NCBI GenBank assembly: GCA_964036275.1
Contig: OZ038433.1
Location: 37,667,336-37,731,335, forward strand
DNA length: 64,000 bases
From: Litoditis marina
Lineage: Eukaryota > Nematoda > Chromadorea > Rhabditida > Rhabditidae
Reading direction: 5' to 3'
Both the position numbers and the translations under genes were made by a program. Below, piece after piece: positions 34,456 through 47,238 of this stretch. Below the pieces are notes generated by a model that saw nothing but the letters and a program-made list of their open reading frames with translations, had not been told where the DNA came from and searched no databases. Every line of letters starts with the position of its first letter. Position 1 is the stretch's first letter.

Positions 34456-36342
34456 TCTGCATTACTATACCAAATCGTGAAAGATCACGTAACGGTACGG
34501 TACGCCTTAAATTTTGAGTAAGCCATATCTAACCACATCTAACATGTGTGTCACCGTTCAAAAACATGTGTGACACTAAGGAAACTTCTTAACGTACAAC
34601 GACGGCTACGTTAGGGCCTTAGTTTTGAACCCCAAAAAACGTCGATACTTCGAGGGAAGAACTGCTGCAACGCAACTAAGGTAATGACCCTAACAAAAAT
34701 CGATAATATCGATTTATTGATTTTATATGACTCAAAATATGAAGTTCCTAAAATGCGAATTCGGCTCTGGAATTTCAGTATGTGGTACCTTGGCAGATTT
34801 GAAGTTTTTTAGGAGATGTAATTTTTTTGTTTTTGCCTTTAAACATTTTTATGATGTTCAAAAAATCGACCTATTTTGACATATTTTGCATCAGCATACT
34901 GCGTAGATATAATGAAACTGTCCGAAACTCTAAAGTAATAAACAACAATATCTCTATCTACTACCGCCAAAATATCGATTGAAATTTCGCAATAGCCGCC
35001 GAGTTCTGCAAACTTTGAGAAATTTCTTAGATTTTCCAAACTGTTCAAACAAGTCCGAATTGGACCAAAAGTTCAGTGTAGATGTATTTATTCATGCCGA
35101 GTGACCTGCCTAAGTTTCAGTGATCAAAGATCATTTATCGATTTTTCCCAGCAAATTTATGAAAATTAGTACCTCCGAAATGACTCGAAAATACCATGTT
35201 AACGTAGACGCTATAATTTCAATCTTCTGTATTGTAACAAACACAATATCCGGTACACGAAAATAGTGTTGAAAATAACATATTTCTGTATATTGATTTT
35301 TGAGTGAACCCAGAAAATCGGCAAAAAATTATTTTCAGATCTCAAAAACGGCTTTAACGATTTTTTTCCAATTCACTCAGATGATAGAACTCGTAGAGAT
35401 ATGTAAAAAGTAGTATTGAAATAAAAAAATTCTTCGACGCGTTTTTGTATAAAACATTTTTTTATTAAAACTTGAAACTTTAAAATAAACTTGGAAGTAC
35501 GATTTGAGGTCAGTAGATGCACGCTTACTTGAGATCAAGAATGCAAAAAGAATTATAAAAAAATATTTATTTTTACGGAAGTTATACGAGTTTTAGTCCA
35601 AACCCGTACTATGTACGGCGCAAATAGACCTATTTTTAAGAAGTTTCGACCGACTCAACTTGTAACGTCTCTCTCGGCTCTCTAAATCATCGTAGAAAGC
35701 TGAAATTTTTAGTAATGATAGGTAATAATCAAACGAGCTCGGAGCCGAATGGACAAAGGTCAAAGATCAATTATCGATCGATGGTAGAAATTTGACCTAC
35801 AGAAATAAGAGTTTGTGAGTTGTATTCTTGGAAGTTTCTGAACCAATCCTACTACGTATGAGCAATCCAACAACACTTGGATCTAAGAAAAATATTCATA
35901 ACTTTTCATTTTATACGAGTTTTAAAATCTCAAGATCAAACCACCATGATGACGTCATAGCTGATTTTTCAACTTTGCGTTGAATGAATGAAACAAACTC
36001 AGAACGCATTAATCAGACTGAGAATGTAACGTAAACGTCATTAATAAGTAACATATGACGACGAGTTAGATTCTGAAGTTCTGAAGACGTCAAATTGTGA
36101 AGTTGCTCAAAACTGTCTGAAATTCCCAGAACGAGTGTAACGAGTGGCAAAAACATCATATTGACGTCAAATCATCATTTCGAGTTCACGACGAGTTAGA
36201 TTCTGGAGAATAAAAGACGTCAAGTATCCAACTTACTCAAAACTATCTGAAACTTTCCAAAAAAGTTGAAAACGAACAAGTTGCATGACGGTTACAAAGA
36301 ACCGCTAGACGGGCGCGCGGCGGTAGCCGCGCGACCGGCTAG
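34456..36342 (+). mobile_element. H2 unit B7
   Basis: 1,887 bp. The conserved hairpin has one loop change (CTATG instead of CTATA), shared with B5, while its stem is unchanged. The paired 23-bp repeats start at 36070 and 36200, 130 bp apart. It ends in CTAG at 36339-36342. Confidence 0.8.
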
Positions 36343-37775
36343 TCTGCATTACTATACCAAATCGTAAAGGATCACGTAACGGTACGCCTTAAATTTTGAG
36401 TAAGCCATATCTAACCCTATCTAACATGTGTGTCACCGTTCAAAAACATGTGTGGCACTAAGGAAACTCGTTAACGTCTAACGATGGCTACGTTAGGGCC
36501 TTAGTTTTGAACCCCAAAAAACGTCGATACTTTGATGGAAGAACTGTTGCTACGTAACTAAGATAATGACCCTAACCAAAATCGATAATATCGATTTATT
36601 GATTTTGTATGACTCAAAATATGAAATTGCTAAAGTGCGAATTCGGCTCTGGAAATCCAGTACGTGGTACGTTGGCAGATTTAAAGTTTTTTAAGAGATG
36701 TATTTTTTTTGTTTTTGCCTTTAAACATTTTTATGATGTTCAAAAAATCAACATATTTTGACATATTTTGCATCAGCATACCGCGTAGATTCAATGGAAT
36801 TGTCTGAAACTCCAAAGTAATAAACAACAACCTCTCTGTCTACTACCGCCAGAATATCGATTGAAATTTCGCAATAGCCGCCGAGTTCTACAAACTTTGG
36901 GAAATTTCTTAGATTTTCCAAATTGTTCAAACGAGTCAGATTTGGACCAAATGTTCAGTGTAGATGTATTTACTCATACCGAATGACCTGCCCAATTTTC
37001 AGAGATCAAAGATCATTTATCGATTTTTCTCAGCAAAACCATGAAAATTGGTACCTCCGAAATGACTCGAAAATACAATGTTAACATAGACTTTCTGATC
37101 TCAATCCTCCATGTTGTAACAAACATATTATCTGCTACACGAAAATAGTGTTGAAAATAACATATTTCTGTATATTGATTTTTGAGTGAAGCCAGAAAAT
37201 CGGCAAAAAATTATTTTCAGATCTCAAAAACGGCTTTAACGATTTTTTTCTATTTCACTCAGATGATAGAACTCGTAGAGATATGTAAAAAGTAGTATTG
37301 AAATAAAAAAATTCTTCGACGCGTTTTTGTATAAAACATTTTTTTATTAAAACTTGAAACTTTAAAATAAACTTGGAATTACGATTTGACGTCTGTAGAT
37401 GCACGCTTATTTGAGATCAAAAATGCAGAAAGAATTATAGGAAAATATTCATTTTTACGGAAGTTATACGAGTTTTAGTCCAAACCCGTACTATATACGG
37501 CGCAAATAGACCTATTTTTAAGATGTTTCGACCGACTCAACTTGTGACGTCTCTCCCGGCTCTCTAAATTATCGTAGAAAGCTGAATTTTTTAGTAATGA
37601 TAGGTAATAATCAAACGAGCTCGGAGCCGAACGGACAAAGATCAAAGATCAATTATCGATCGATGGTAGAATTTTGACCTACAGAATTAAGAGTTTTTGA
37701 GTTGTACTCTTGGAAGTTTCTGAACCAATCCTACTACGTATGAGCAATTCAACAACATTTGGATCTAAGAAAAAT
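36343..37775 (+). mobile_element. H2 unit B8, 3' truncated by H3
   Basis: About 1,433 bp. It starts normally, then breaks off just after GGATCTAAGAAAAATA, before the CRE palindrome. The next bases belong to an internal point of H3. The CRE, paired repeats and terminal hairpin are lost, so this copy cannot have a Helitron 3' end of its own. The break has only one or two bases of possible microhomology. Confidence 0.8.
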
Positions 37776-39080
37776 AACGTGTACGGATCTTCTACATCGG
37801 CGTTTGAGACAGAGTACTAAAATTTCCCTACTTGAATACAAATTCCCCTAAACTGCTACGTGTCGATGAATAAAGTTACTCTACCCCCGGGGAAATCTTG
37901 GTTTCTGGAAAAAAAACTGTCTTTCCGGCGGAGAGCCTAACCATTATGACCAAAAATTGTGTCACCAAAATATAAGGTCGCCGTGTCCGAGGATTAGTCA
38001 AAATATTGATTTATTGATTTTTTATGATCTCAAATATCGGAACAAAATTTCAGAGTTATCTTCACAGAATGATCTACTATCAAATCTAAGACTTTCTGTC
38101 GAGGCGTTTTTGCCGGAAAAATTTCCAGAAACAGTTACAGCAATTACAAAAAAGTGTATTTCTCAGTTTTGCTTCGTTTTTTACACCGCCTACGTTGATG
38201 ATATGGCTGTAAAACTTTGATCCAGGAGAAGTAGTCGAAATACTCACACATTCCCCACAGAGCGAATGCTGTCCGGTCTTGAAGGGGGAAGAAAGGTGAG
38301 ATTTCCGGAACTGAACGGAATTTCCGAACTGTTTGAAAATGGTCCTGACTCGATCATATTGTGGTAAAAGGTGTGTTATGACTTACTGAGTATATATTTG
38401 CAATATGAAAGATCAAAGATGAAGTATCGATTTTTAGTGATCTCTATAATGAAACATTGTACCTCAAAAATGGTGCTACAAAATAGGGTTCTCATTAGTC
38501 GTTCTGCTCTTAATTGTAAGATAGGATAGACTCGATAGTAAGGTGTTCAGATTTAAAAGCAAACACATTTCATCTTCCATGACAAGTCCCCTGTAAGCGT
38601 TTATAATCATCAACAAAACATTTCATTCATTTCGGTGGGGCACATGTTCAAAATGTGATTACATCTCTGAGATTTGTGCATAAGATGCGCATAAAGAATT
38701 GAAACAGTTTGTATGTGACAGATTTTCGAATTTCTCAAAAATAATTTTTTAAAACGTTTTTTTAGAAAAAAAGTAGATATCGGGTAAGTACGTAAATCAA
38801 CTGTTTGTCAATAATATAGTTTACTTATATTTTTGCCAATATCAAGTGAGTATTCTCAATACAATTCTACAATGAAAAAACCGATTTTTACAATTTGTGT
38901 TTTTCATTTTCTGATGACGTCATCAAACAGTTGGAAAATCGAAAAAATTGCATAACTCCAAGAAGCATTTAGCTATTATAACCAAACTTGGTAAGTAACT
39001 TTCTACTCTGGATCTCCAACTTTTCATCGAAACACGAGACAGATTGCTTCACGGGAAAGTGGTTTTTCTGACCTCTGGCA
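37776..39080 (+). mobile_element. H3 unit C3, 5' truncated
   Basis: It corresponds to the last 1,305 bp of H3, starting at ACGTGTACGG inside the leader. The remaining sequence shows no difference from the complete H3 copies by eye. It ends GGCA at 39077-39080 and is followed by an H1 unit that starts TTACCACC. Confidence 0.78.
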
Positions 39081-40906
39081 TTACCACCCTATACATAACT
39101 CGACTAACTGACGGGACGGTACGGTACGGTACGGGACCCGGCATGGAACAATCAGCACTAACCAGTATGACCATCAATTATGTCACTAAAATCTAAGGTA
39201 GCGGTGTCTAAGGAAAATCAATGCTATCGATTTATTGATTTTTTAAGGCCTTAAGTAGGAGAGCAAAGTTTCGGAGATACTGTACATGAAAGCCTGTATT
39301 CTGAAGACAAATGTTTCCATCGAGCGCTTTTTGCCGGAAACGTTTCCGGAAAGAGTTACATGAATTAGAAAAGAGTATAATTTTTTGCTACTTTCATTCC
39401 TCATACCGCGTATGTTGTAGATATGACCTTAAAATTTCTGGCTGGTTGAACTCTCCAGAAGTCCCTTCTATTGGCTCAGTATCGTTGAAAATTTCGCAAT
39501 ATCCTCCGGATTTGAGAAATTTCCGGAACATTTTGAGATTTCCGAACTGTTTTAAAATGGTCCTCATCTGTTCATATTGTGACACAAGATGTGTCATGAC
39601 CTACTGAGTATACACTCGCAATATGAGAGATCAAAGATCAAGTATCGATTTTTGGTGCGCTCCGTTATGAAACGTAGTACCTCATAAATGAGGCTACAAA
39701 AGAAGGTTCCCATGAACTATTTGTCTTCTAATTCTTACAGTGTATAGAGTTGATTGTCAGGTACTCTACTTTATGAGTAATAAACATTATCGCATATAAC
39801 GGGTGTTCTGTAAGCGTCGCTGAAAATCAACAAAAAATTTCATTCATTTTGGTGGGGCACATGTTCAAAAAGTGATTGAATCTTTGAGATTCGTGTATAA
39901 GATGCGCATAGAGAATTAAAACAATTTGTATGTGACAGATTTTTGAATTTCTCAAAAATAATTTTTTAAAACGTTTTTTTAGAAAAAAGTGAAACAGCCA
40001 AACTCATGCAGTATGACCCAAATTTCGTCCATAGACGAAGGTCAATAGACCGGCAAACATTGTAAAAAATTAAGCAAAACCATTTAGCCGTTCTCGAGTT
40101 GTTCAAGTTTTAAAAGTCAAACCCGTACTATATACGGCGCAAATAGGCTCACTTTTAAGCTACCTCGGACTCAACATTTTCCCACGCCTCTCCTGATCGT
40201 CTAATCGATCGGAACGACTTGAAACTCATAGGACATGACCAGTATTGGATAAAGATTGTACTGCCAGAGCATTAAGGTCAAAGGTCAATTATTGATTTTT
40301 TTAGCGCATTAAATATGATTTTGGCCTAAAATTGCTATGGAAATAGATGTAACTCCAAACTCAGTGTCATTGTATTCCACTACTCATGATCAACTCAAAA
40401 AGTCAAACACGGGGTACATCGGAAAAAAATGAACCAAGTTACAGTAGTTTTAAATTTCAAGATCAAACCATCAATTGATGACGTCACATACCAAGCATTT
40501 CACTAGCAAAAAAGTCAAGTTCTTTCGAATAGTTTCTTTCAGGCTCCTAACTATCGCAACACGTAATGTATAGTCATACGTGAAGATTATGTAAATTCTA
40601 AGCAACGACGAGTAATATTCAGAATGTCAGAAGACGTCAGAAATGAACTTCGTTCAAATTTTCTGAAACTCTCAGAACAAGTAGAAAAGAGTCCAAAAAT
40701 GTTACGATTACATTGTTTCACGAAGTGACGATCACGTCAGATAAGATTCTGAAGGCCAGAAGACGTCAAGTCGTCAAACTACTCGAAGCTGTTTGAAACG
40801 TTCAAAAAAAAAGTAAGTAACGTGGTAAAAACTTTAAAAAAAGGTGCAAAACATAGCTAACATGCACGCTAGACGGGCACGCGGCGAGAGCCGCGTGACC
40901 GGCTAG
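39081..40906 (+). mobile_element. H1 unit A11, beta 3' end, isolated between H3 copies
   Basis: 1,826 bp. It starts with TTACCACC, like H3, rather than TCACCACC, which suggests exchange with H3 in the roughly 20 bp the two families share at the 5' end. The terminal loop is GAGA. It is nearly identical to A14 (offset 9,972 bp) except for clustered differences. HSE-like triplet at 39515-39529. It ends in CTAG at 40903-40906. Confidence 0.8.
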
Positions 40907-42412
40907 TTACCACCCTATACATAATCGTGTAAGGTCCCATAACGTGGAACCTCATGACATGATGACAAGATGCTCAATACGCCAAACCATGACAATGACT
41001 CCAAAGCGTTGCATTGCGCTTTTTTAGTTCGAAATATTTACAATTAGATTTTTAATGATCAAAAAACGATTTTCAAAACTCGCTTTTTTCACATTTTTCA
41101 CCCATTCAACGTGTACGGATCTTCTACATCGGCGTTTGAGACAGAGTACTAAAATTTCCCTACTTGAATACAAATTCCCCTAAACTGCTACGTGTCGATG
41201 AATAAAGTTACTCTACCCCCGGGGAAATCTTGGTTTCTGGAAAAAAAACTGTCTTTCCGGCGGAGAGCCTAACCATTATGACCAAAAATTGTGTCACCAA
41301 AATATAAGGTCGCCGTGTCCGAGGATTAGTCAAAATATTGATTTATTGATTTTTTATGATCTCAAATATCGGAACAAAATTTCAGAGTTATCTTCACAGA
41401 ATGATCTACTATCAAATCTAAGACTTTCTGTCGAGGCGTTTTTGCCGGAAAAATTTCCAGAAACAGTTACAGCAATTACAAAAAAGTGTATTTCTCAGTT
41501 TTGCTTCGTTTTTTACACCGCCTACGTTGATGATATGGCTGTAAAACTTTGATCCAGGAGAAGTAGTCGAAATACTCACACATTCCCCACAGAGCGAATG
41601 CTGTCCGGTCTTGAAGGGGGAAGAAAGGTGAGATTTCCGGAACTGAACGGAATTTCCGAACTGTTTGAAAATGGTCCTGACTCGATCATATTGTGGTAAA
41701 AGGTGTGTTATGACTTACTGAGTATATATTTGCAATATGAAAGATCAAAGATGAAGTATCGATTTTTAGTGATCTCTATAATGAAACATTGTACCTCAAA
41801 AATGGTGCTACAAAATAGGGTTCTCATTAGTCGTTCTGCTCTTAATTGTAAGATAGGATAGACTCGATAGTAAGGTGTTCAGATTTAAAAGCAAACACAT
41901 TTCATCTTCCATGACAAGTCCCCTGTAAGCGTTTATAATCATCAACAAAACATTTCATTCATTTCGGTGGGGCACATGTTCAAAATGTGATTACATCTCT
42001 GAGATTTGTGCATAAGATGCGCATAAAGAATTGAAACAGTTTGTATGTGACAGATTTTCGAATTTCTCAAAAATAATTTTTTAAAACGTTTTTTTAGAAA
42101 AAAAGTAGATATCGGGTAAGTACGTAAATCAACTGTTTGTCAATAATATAGTTTACTTATATTTTTGCCAATATCAAGTGAGTATTCTCAATACAATTCT
42201 ACAATGAAAAAACCGATTTTTACAATTTGTGTTTTTCATTTTCTGATGACGTCATCAAACAGTTGGAAAATCGAAAAAATTGCATAACTCCAAGAAGCAT
42301 TTAGCTATTATAACCAAACTTGGTAAGTAACTTTCTACTCTGGATCTCCAACTTTTCATCGAAACACGAGACAGATTGCTTCACGGGAAAGTGGTTTTTC
42401 TGACCTCTGGCA
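40907..42412 (+). mobile_element. H3 unit C4, 1,506 bp
   Basis: Complete H3 copy, first of three in tandem, directly after the CTAG of A11. No difference from C1 seen by eye. The TGATGACGTCATCA palindrome and HSE-like cluster are retained. Confidence 0.78.
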
Positions 42413-43918
42413 TTACCACCCTATACATAATCGTGTAAGGTCCCATAACGTGGAACCTCATGACATGATGACAAGATGCTCAATACGCCAAACCATGACA
42501 ATGACTCCAAAGCGTTGCATTGCGCTTTTTTAGTTCGAAATATTTACAATTAGATTTTTAATGATCAAAAAACGATTTTCAAAACTCGCTTTTTTCACAT
42601 TTTTCACCCATTCAACGTGTACGGATCTTCTACATCGGCGTTTGAGACAGAGTACTAAAATTTCCCTACTTGAATACAAATTCCCCTAAACTGCTACGTG
42701 TCGATGAATAAAGTTACTCTACCCCCGGGGAAATCTTGGTTTCTGGAAAAAAAACTGTCTTTCCGGCGGAGAGCCTAACCATTATGACCAAAAATTGTGT
42801 CACCAAAATATAAGGTCGCCGTGTCCGAGGATTAGTCAAAATATTGATTTATTGATTTTTTATGATCTCAAATATCGGAACAAAATTTCAGAGTTATCTT
42901 CACAGAATGATCTACTATCAAATCTAAGACTTTCTGTCGAGGCGTTTTTGCCGGAAAAATTTCCAGAAACAGTTACAGCAATTACAAAAAAGTGTATTTC
43001 TCAGTTTTGCTTCGTTTTTTACACCGCCTACGTTGATGATATGGCTGTAAAACTTTGATCCAGGAGAAGTAGTCGAAATACTCACACATTCCCCACAGAG
43101 CGAATGCTGTCCGGTCTTGAAGGGGGAAGAAAGGTGAGATTTCCGGAACTGAACGGAATTTCCGAACTGTTTGAAAATGGTCCTGACTCGATCATATTGT
43201 GGTAAAAGGTGTGTTATGACTTACTGAGTATATATTTGCAATATGAAAGATCAAAGATGAAGTATCGATTTTTAGTGATCTCTATAATGAAACATTGTAC
43301 CTCAAAAATGGTGCTACAAAATAGGGTTCTCATTAGTCGTTCTGCTCTTAATTGTAAGATAGGATAGACTCGATAGTAAGGTGTTCAGATTTAAAAGCAA
43401 ACACATTTCATCTTCCATGACAAGTCCCCTGTAAGCGTTTATAATCATCAACAAAACATTTCATTCATTTCGGTGGGGCACATGTTCAAAATGTGATTAC
43501 ATCTCTGAGATTTGTGCATAAGATGCGCATAAAGAATTGAAACAGTTTGTATGTGACAGATTTTCGAATTTCTCAAAAATAATTTTTTAAAACGTTTTTT
43601 TAGAAAAAAAGTAGATATCGGGTAAGTACGTAAATCAACTGTTTGTCAATAATATAGTTTACTTATATTTTTGCCAATATCAAGTGAGTATTCTCAATAC
43701 AATTCTACAATGAAAAAACCGATTTTTACAATTTGTGTTTTTCATTTTCTGATGACGTCATCAAACAGTTGGAAAATCGAAAAAATTGCATAACTCCAAG
43801 AAGCATTTAGCTATTATAACCAAACTTGGTAAGTAACTTTCTACTCTGGATCTCCAACTTTTCATCGAAACACGAGACAGATTGCTTCACGGGAAAGTGG
43901 TTTTTCTGACCTCTGGCA
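42413..43918 (+). mobile_element. H3 unit C5, 1,506 bp
   Basis: Complete H3 copy in exact tandem with C4 and C6. The junctions read GGCA followed by TTACCACC. Confidence 0.78.
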
Positions 43919-45424
43919 TTACCACCCTATACATAATCGTGTAAGGTCCCATAACGTGGAACCTCATGACATGATGACAAGATGCTCAATACGCCAAACC
44001 ATGACAATGACTCCAAAGCGTTGCATTGCGCTTTTTTAGTTCGAAATATTTACAATTAGATTTTTAATGATCAAAAAACGATTTTCAAAACTCGCTTTTT
44101 TCACATTTTTCACCCATTCAACGTGTACGGATCTTCTACATCGGCGTTTGAGACAGAGTACTAAAATTTCCCTACTTGAATACAAATTCCCCTAAACTGC
44201 TACGTGTCGATGAATAAAGTTACTCTACCCCCGGGGAAATCTTGGTTTCTGGAAAAAAAACTGTCTTTCCGGCGGAGAGCCTAACCATTATGACCAAAAA
44301 TTGTGTCACCAAAATATAAGGTCGCCGTGTCCGAGGATTAGTCAAAATATTGATTTATTGATTTTTTATGATCTCAAATATCGGAACAAAATTTCAGAGT
44401 TATCTTCACAGAATGATCTACTATCAAATCTAAGACTTTCTGTCGAGGCGTTTTTGCCGGAAAAATTTCCAGAAACAGTTACAGCAATTACAAAAAAGTG
44501 TATTTCTCAGTTTTGCTTCGTTTTTTACACCGCCTACGTTGATGATATGGCTGTAAAACTTTGATCCAGGAGAAGTAGTCGAAATACTCACACATTCCCC
44601 ACAGAGCGAATGCTGTCCGGTCTTGAAGGGGGAAGAAAGGTGAGATTTCCGGAACTGAACGGAATTTCCGAACTGTTTGAAAATGGTCCTGACTCGATCA
44701 TATTGTGGTAAAAGGTGTGTTATGACTTACTGAGTATATATTTGCAATATGAAAGATCAAAGATGAAGTATCGATTTTTAGTGATCTCTATAATGAAACA
44801 TTGTACCTCAAAAATGGTGCTACAAAATAGGGTTCTCATTAGTCGTTCTGCTCTTAATTGTAAGATAGGATAGACTCGATAGTAAGGTGTTCAGATTTAA
44901 AAGCAAACACATTTCATCTTCCATGACAAGTCCCCTGTAAGCGTTTATAATCATCAACAAAACATTTCATTCATTTCGGTGGGGCACATGTTCAAAATGT
45001 GATTACATCTCTGAGATTTGTGCATAAGATGCGCATAAAGAATTGAAACAGTTTGTATGTGACAGATTTTCGAATTTCTCAAAAATAATTTTTTAAAACG
45101 TTTTTTTAGAAAAAAAGTAGATATCGGGTAAGTACGTAAATCAACTGTTTGTCAATAATATAGTTTACTTATATTTTTGCCAATATCAAGTGAGTATTCT
45201 CAATACAATTCTACAATGAAAAAACCGATTTTTACAATTTGTGTTTTTCATTTTCTGATGACGTCATCAAACAGTTGGAAAATCGAAAAAATTGCATAAC
45301 TCCAAGAAGCATTTAGCTATTATAACCAAACTTGGTAAGTAACTTTCTACTCTGGATCTCCAACTTTTCATCGAAACACGAGACAGATTGCTTCACGGGA
45401 AAGTGGTTTTTCTGACCTCTGGCA
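43919..45424 (+). mobile_element. H3 unit C6, 1,506 bp
   Basis: Last complete H3 copy. It ends GGCA at 45421-45424 and is followed by an H1 unit with a proper TC start. The junction GGCA-TCACC has the A-T arrangement expected where a Helitron sits at an A^T target. Confidence 0.78.
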
Positions 45425-47238
45425 TCACCACCCTATCAATAATCGTGCTAAATGACGTGACGGTACGTAACGGTACGTGACTTTGAGTTGAACGATGAGC
45501 ACTAACCAGTATGACCATCAATTATGTCACTAAAATCTAAGGTCGCGGTGTCTAAGGAAAATCAATGCTATCGATTTATTGATTTTTTAAGGCCTTAAGT
45601 TGGACAGTGAAATTTCGGAGATACTCCACATGAAAGCTTGTATTCTGAAGTTGATTGTTTCTGTCGAGCGCTTTTTGCCGGAAACGTTTCCGGAAACAGT
45701 TACATGAATTAGAAAAAAGTACACTTTTTTGCTACTTTCATTCCTCATACCGCCCATGTTGATGATATGACCTCAAATTTTCTGGCTGGTTGAACTCTTC
45801 AGAAGTCGCTTCTATTGGCTCAATATCGTGGAAAATTTCGCAACTTCCTCCGCATTTGAGAAATTTCCGGAACTTTTTGAGATTTCCGAACTGTTTTAAA
45901 ATGGTCCTGAACTGTTCATATTGTGGCAGAAGATGTGTCATGACCTACTAACTATACATTTGCAATATGAAAGATCAAAGATCAAGTATCGATTTTTGGT
46001 GATCTCCGTTATGAAACATAGTACCTCATAAATGAAGCTACAAAAGAAGATTCCTATGAACTATATGTCTTCTAATTTCTACAGTGTATAGAGTTGATTG
46101 TCAGGTACTCTACTTTATAAGTAATAAACATTATATCATATAATGGGTGTTCTGTGAGCGTTGATAAAAACCAACAGAAAATTCCATTCATTTTGGTGGG
46201 GCACATGTTCAAAATGTGATTGAATCTCTGAGATTTGTGTATAAGATGCGCATAAAGAATTGAAACAATTTGTATGTGACAGATTTTTGAATTTCTCAAA
46301 AATAATTTTTTAAAACGTTTTTTTAGAAAAAAGTAAAACAGCCAAACTCATGCAGTATGACCCAAATTTTGTCCATAGACGAAGGTCAATAGACCGGCAA
46401 ACATTGTGAAAAATCAAGCAAAACCATTAAGCCGTTCTCGAGTTATTCAAGTTTTAAAAGTCCAACCCGTACTATATACGGCGCAAATAGGCTCACTTTT
46501 AAGCTACCTCGGACTCAACATTTTCCCACGCTTCTCCTGATCGTCAAAATGATCGGAACGACTTGAAACTCATAGGACAGGACCAGTATTGAATAAAGAT
46601 TGTACTGCAAAAGCAGTAAGGTCAAAGGTCAACTATTGATTTTTTTAGCGCAATAAATACGATTTTGGCCTAAAATTGCTATGGAAATAGATGTAACTTC
46701 AAACTTAGCGTCATTGTATTTCACTACTCATGAACAACTCAAAAAATCAAACACGGGACACATCGGAAAAAAATGAACCAAGTTACAGTAGTTTTAAGTT
46801 TCAAGATCAAACCATCAATTGATGACGTCACATACCAAGCATTTCACTAGCAAAAAAGTCAAGTTCTTTTTAATAGTTCTTCTTGGGCTCCAAGCTATTG
46901 CAAACCGTAGATCATACTCATAGGTGAAGACTATATGAATTCTAAGTAACGACGAGTAATATTCAGAAGGCTAGAAGACGTCAAATACAAACAATGCCAT
47001 AGAGTATTGAAACTCTCAGAACAAGTACCATTAGTGACAACGATGTCATGACGACAATGTTTCACGATGTAACGTCAACGACACATAGGATTCTGAAGGC
47101 CAGAAGACGTCACAACCCAAGTTGTCATGGAACCAAAAAAGTTAATCTAAATAACTCTAAATGACTACACGCGTGGGGGGTCTGGGGGGTCTCCCCCCAG
47201 CTAGACGGGCACGCGGCGTGAGCCGCGTGACCGGCTAG
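45425..47238 (+). mobile_element. H1 unit A12, alpha 3' end
   Basis: 1,814 bp, nearly identical to A21 at 61504. HSE-like triplet at 45859-45873. The 5' end reads TCACCACCCTATCAATAATC, a small variant of the usual H1 start. It ends in CTAG at 47235-47238. Confidence 0.8.

Larger units (their letters stand above)
21843..37775 (+). repeat. H2 Helitron-like tandem array (units B1-B8)
   Basis: Eight head-to-tail H2 units. Internal junctions read GACCGGCTAG followed directly by TCTGCATTACTATACC. H2 is clearly related to H1 in order of modules but diverged along most of its length. The best-preserved shared parts are the terminal hairpin, the CCGTACTATATACGG block, the TGACGTCA palindrome and the paired 3' repeats. 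Two units are enlarged by internal duplications and the last is cut off by an H3 fragment. No gene is recognisable. Confidence 0.9.
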
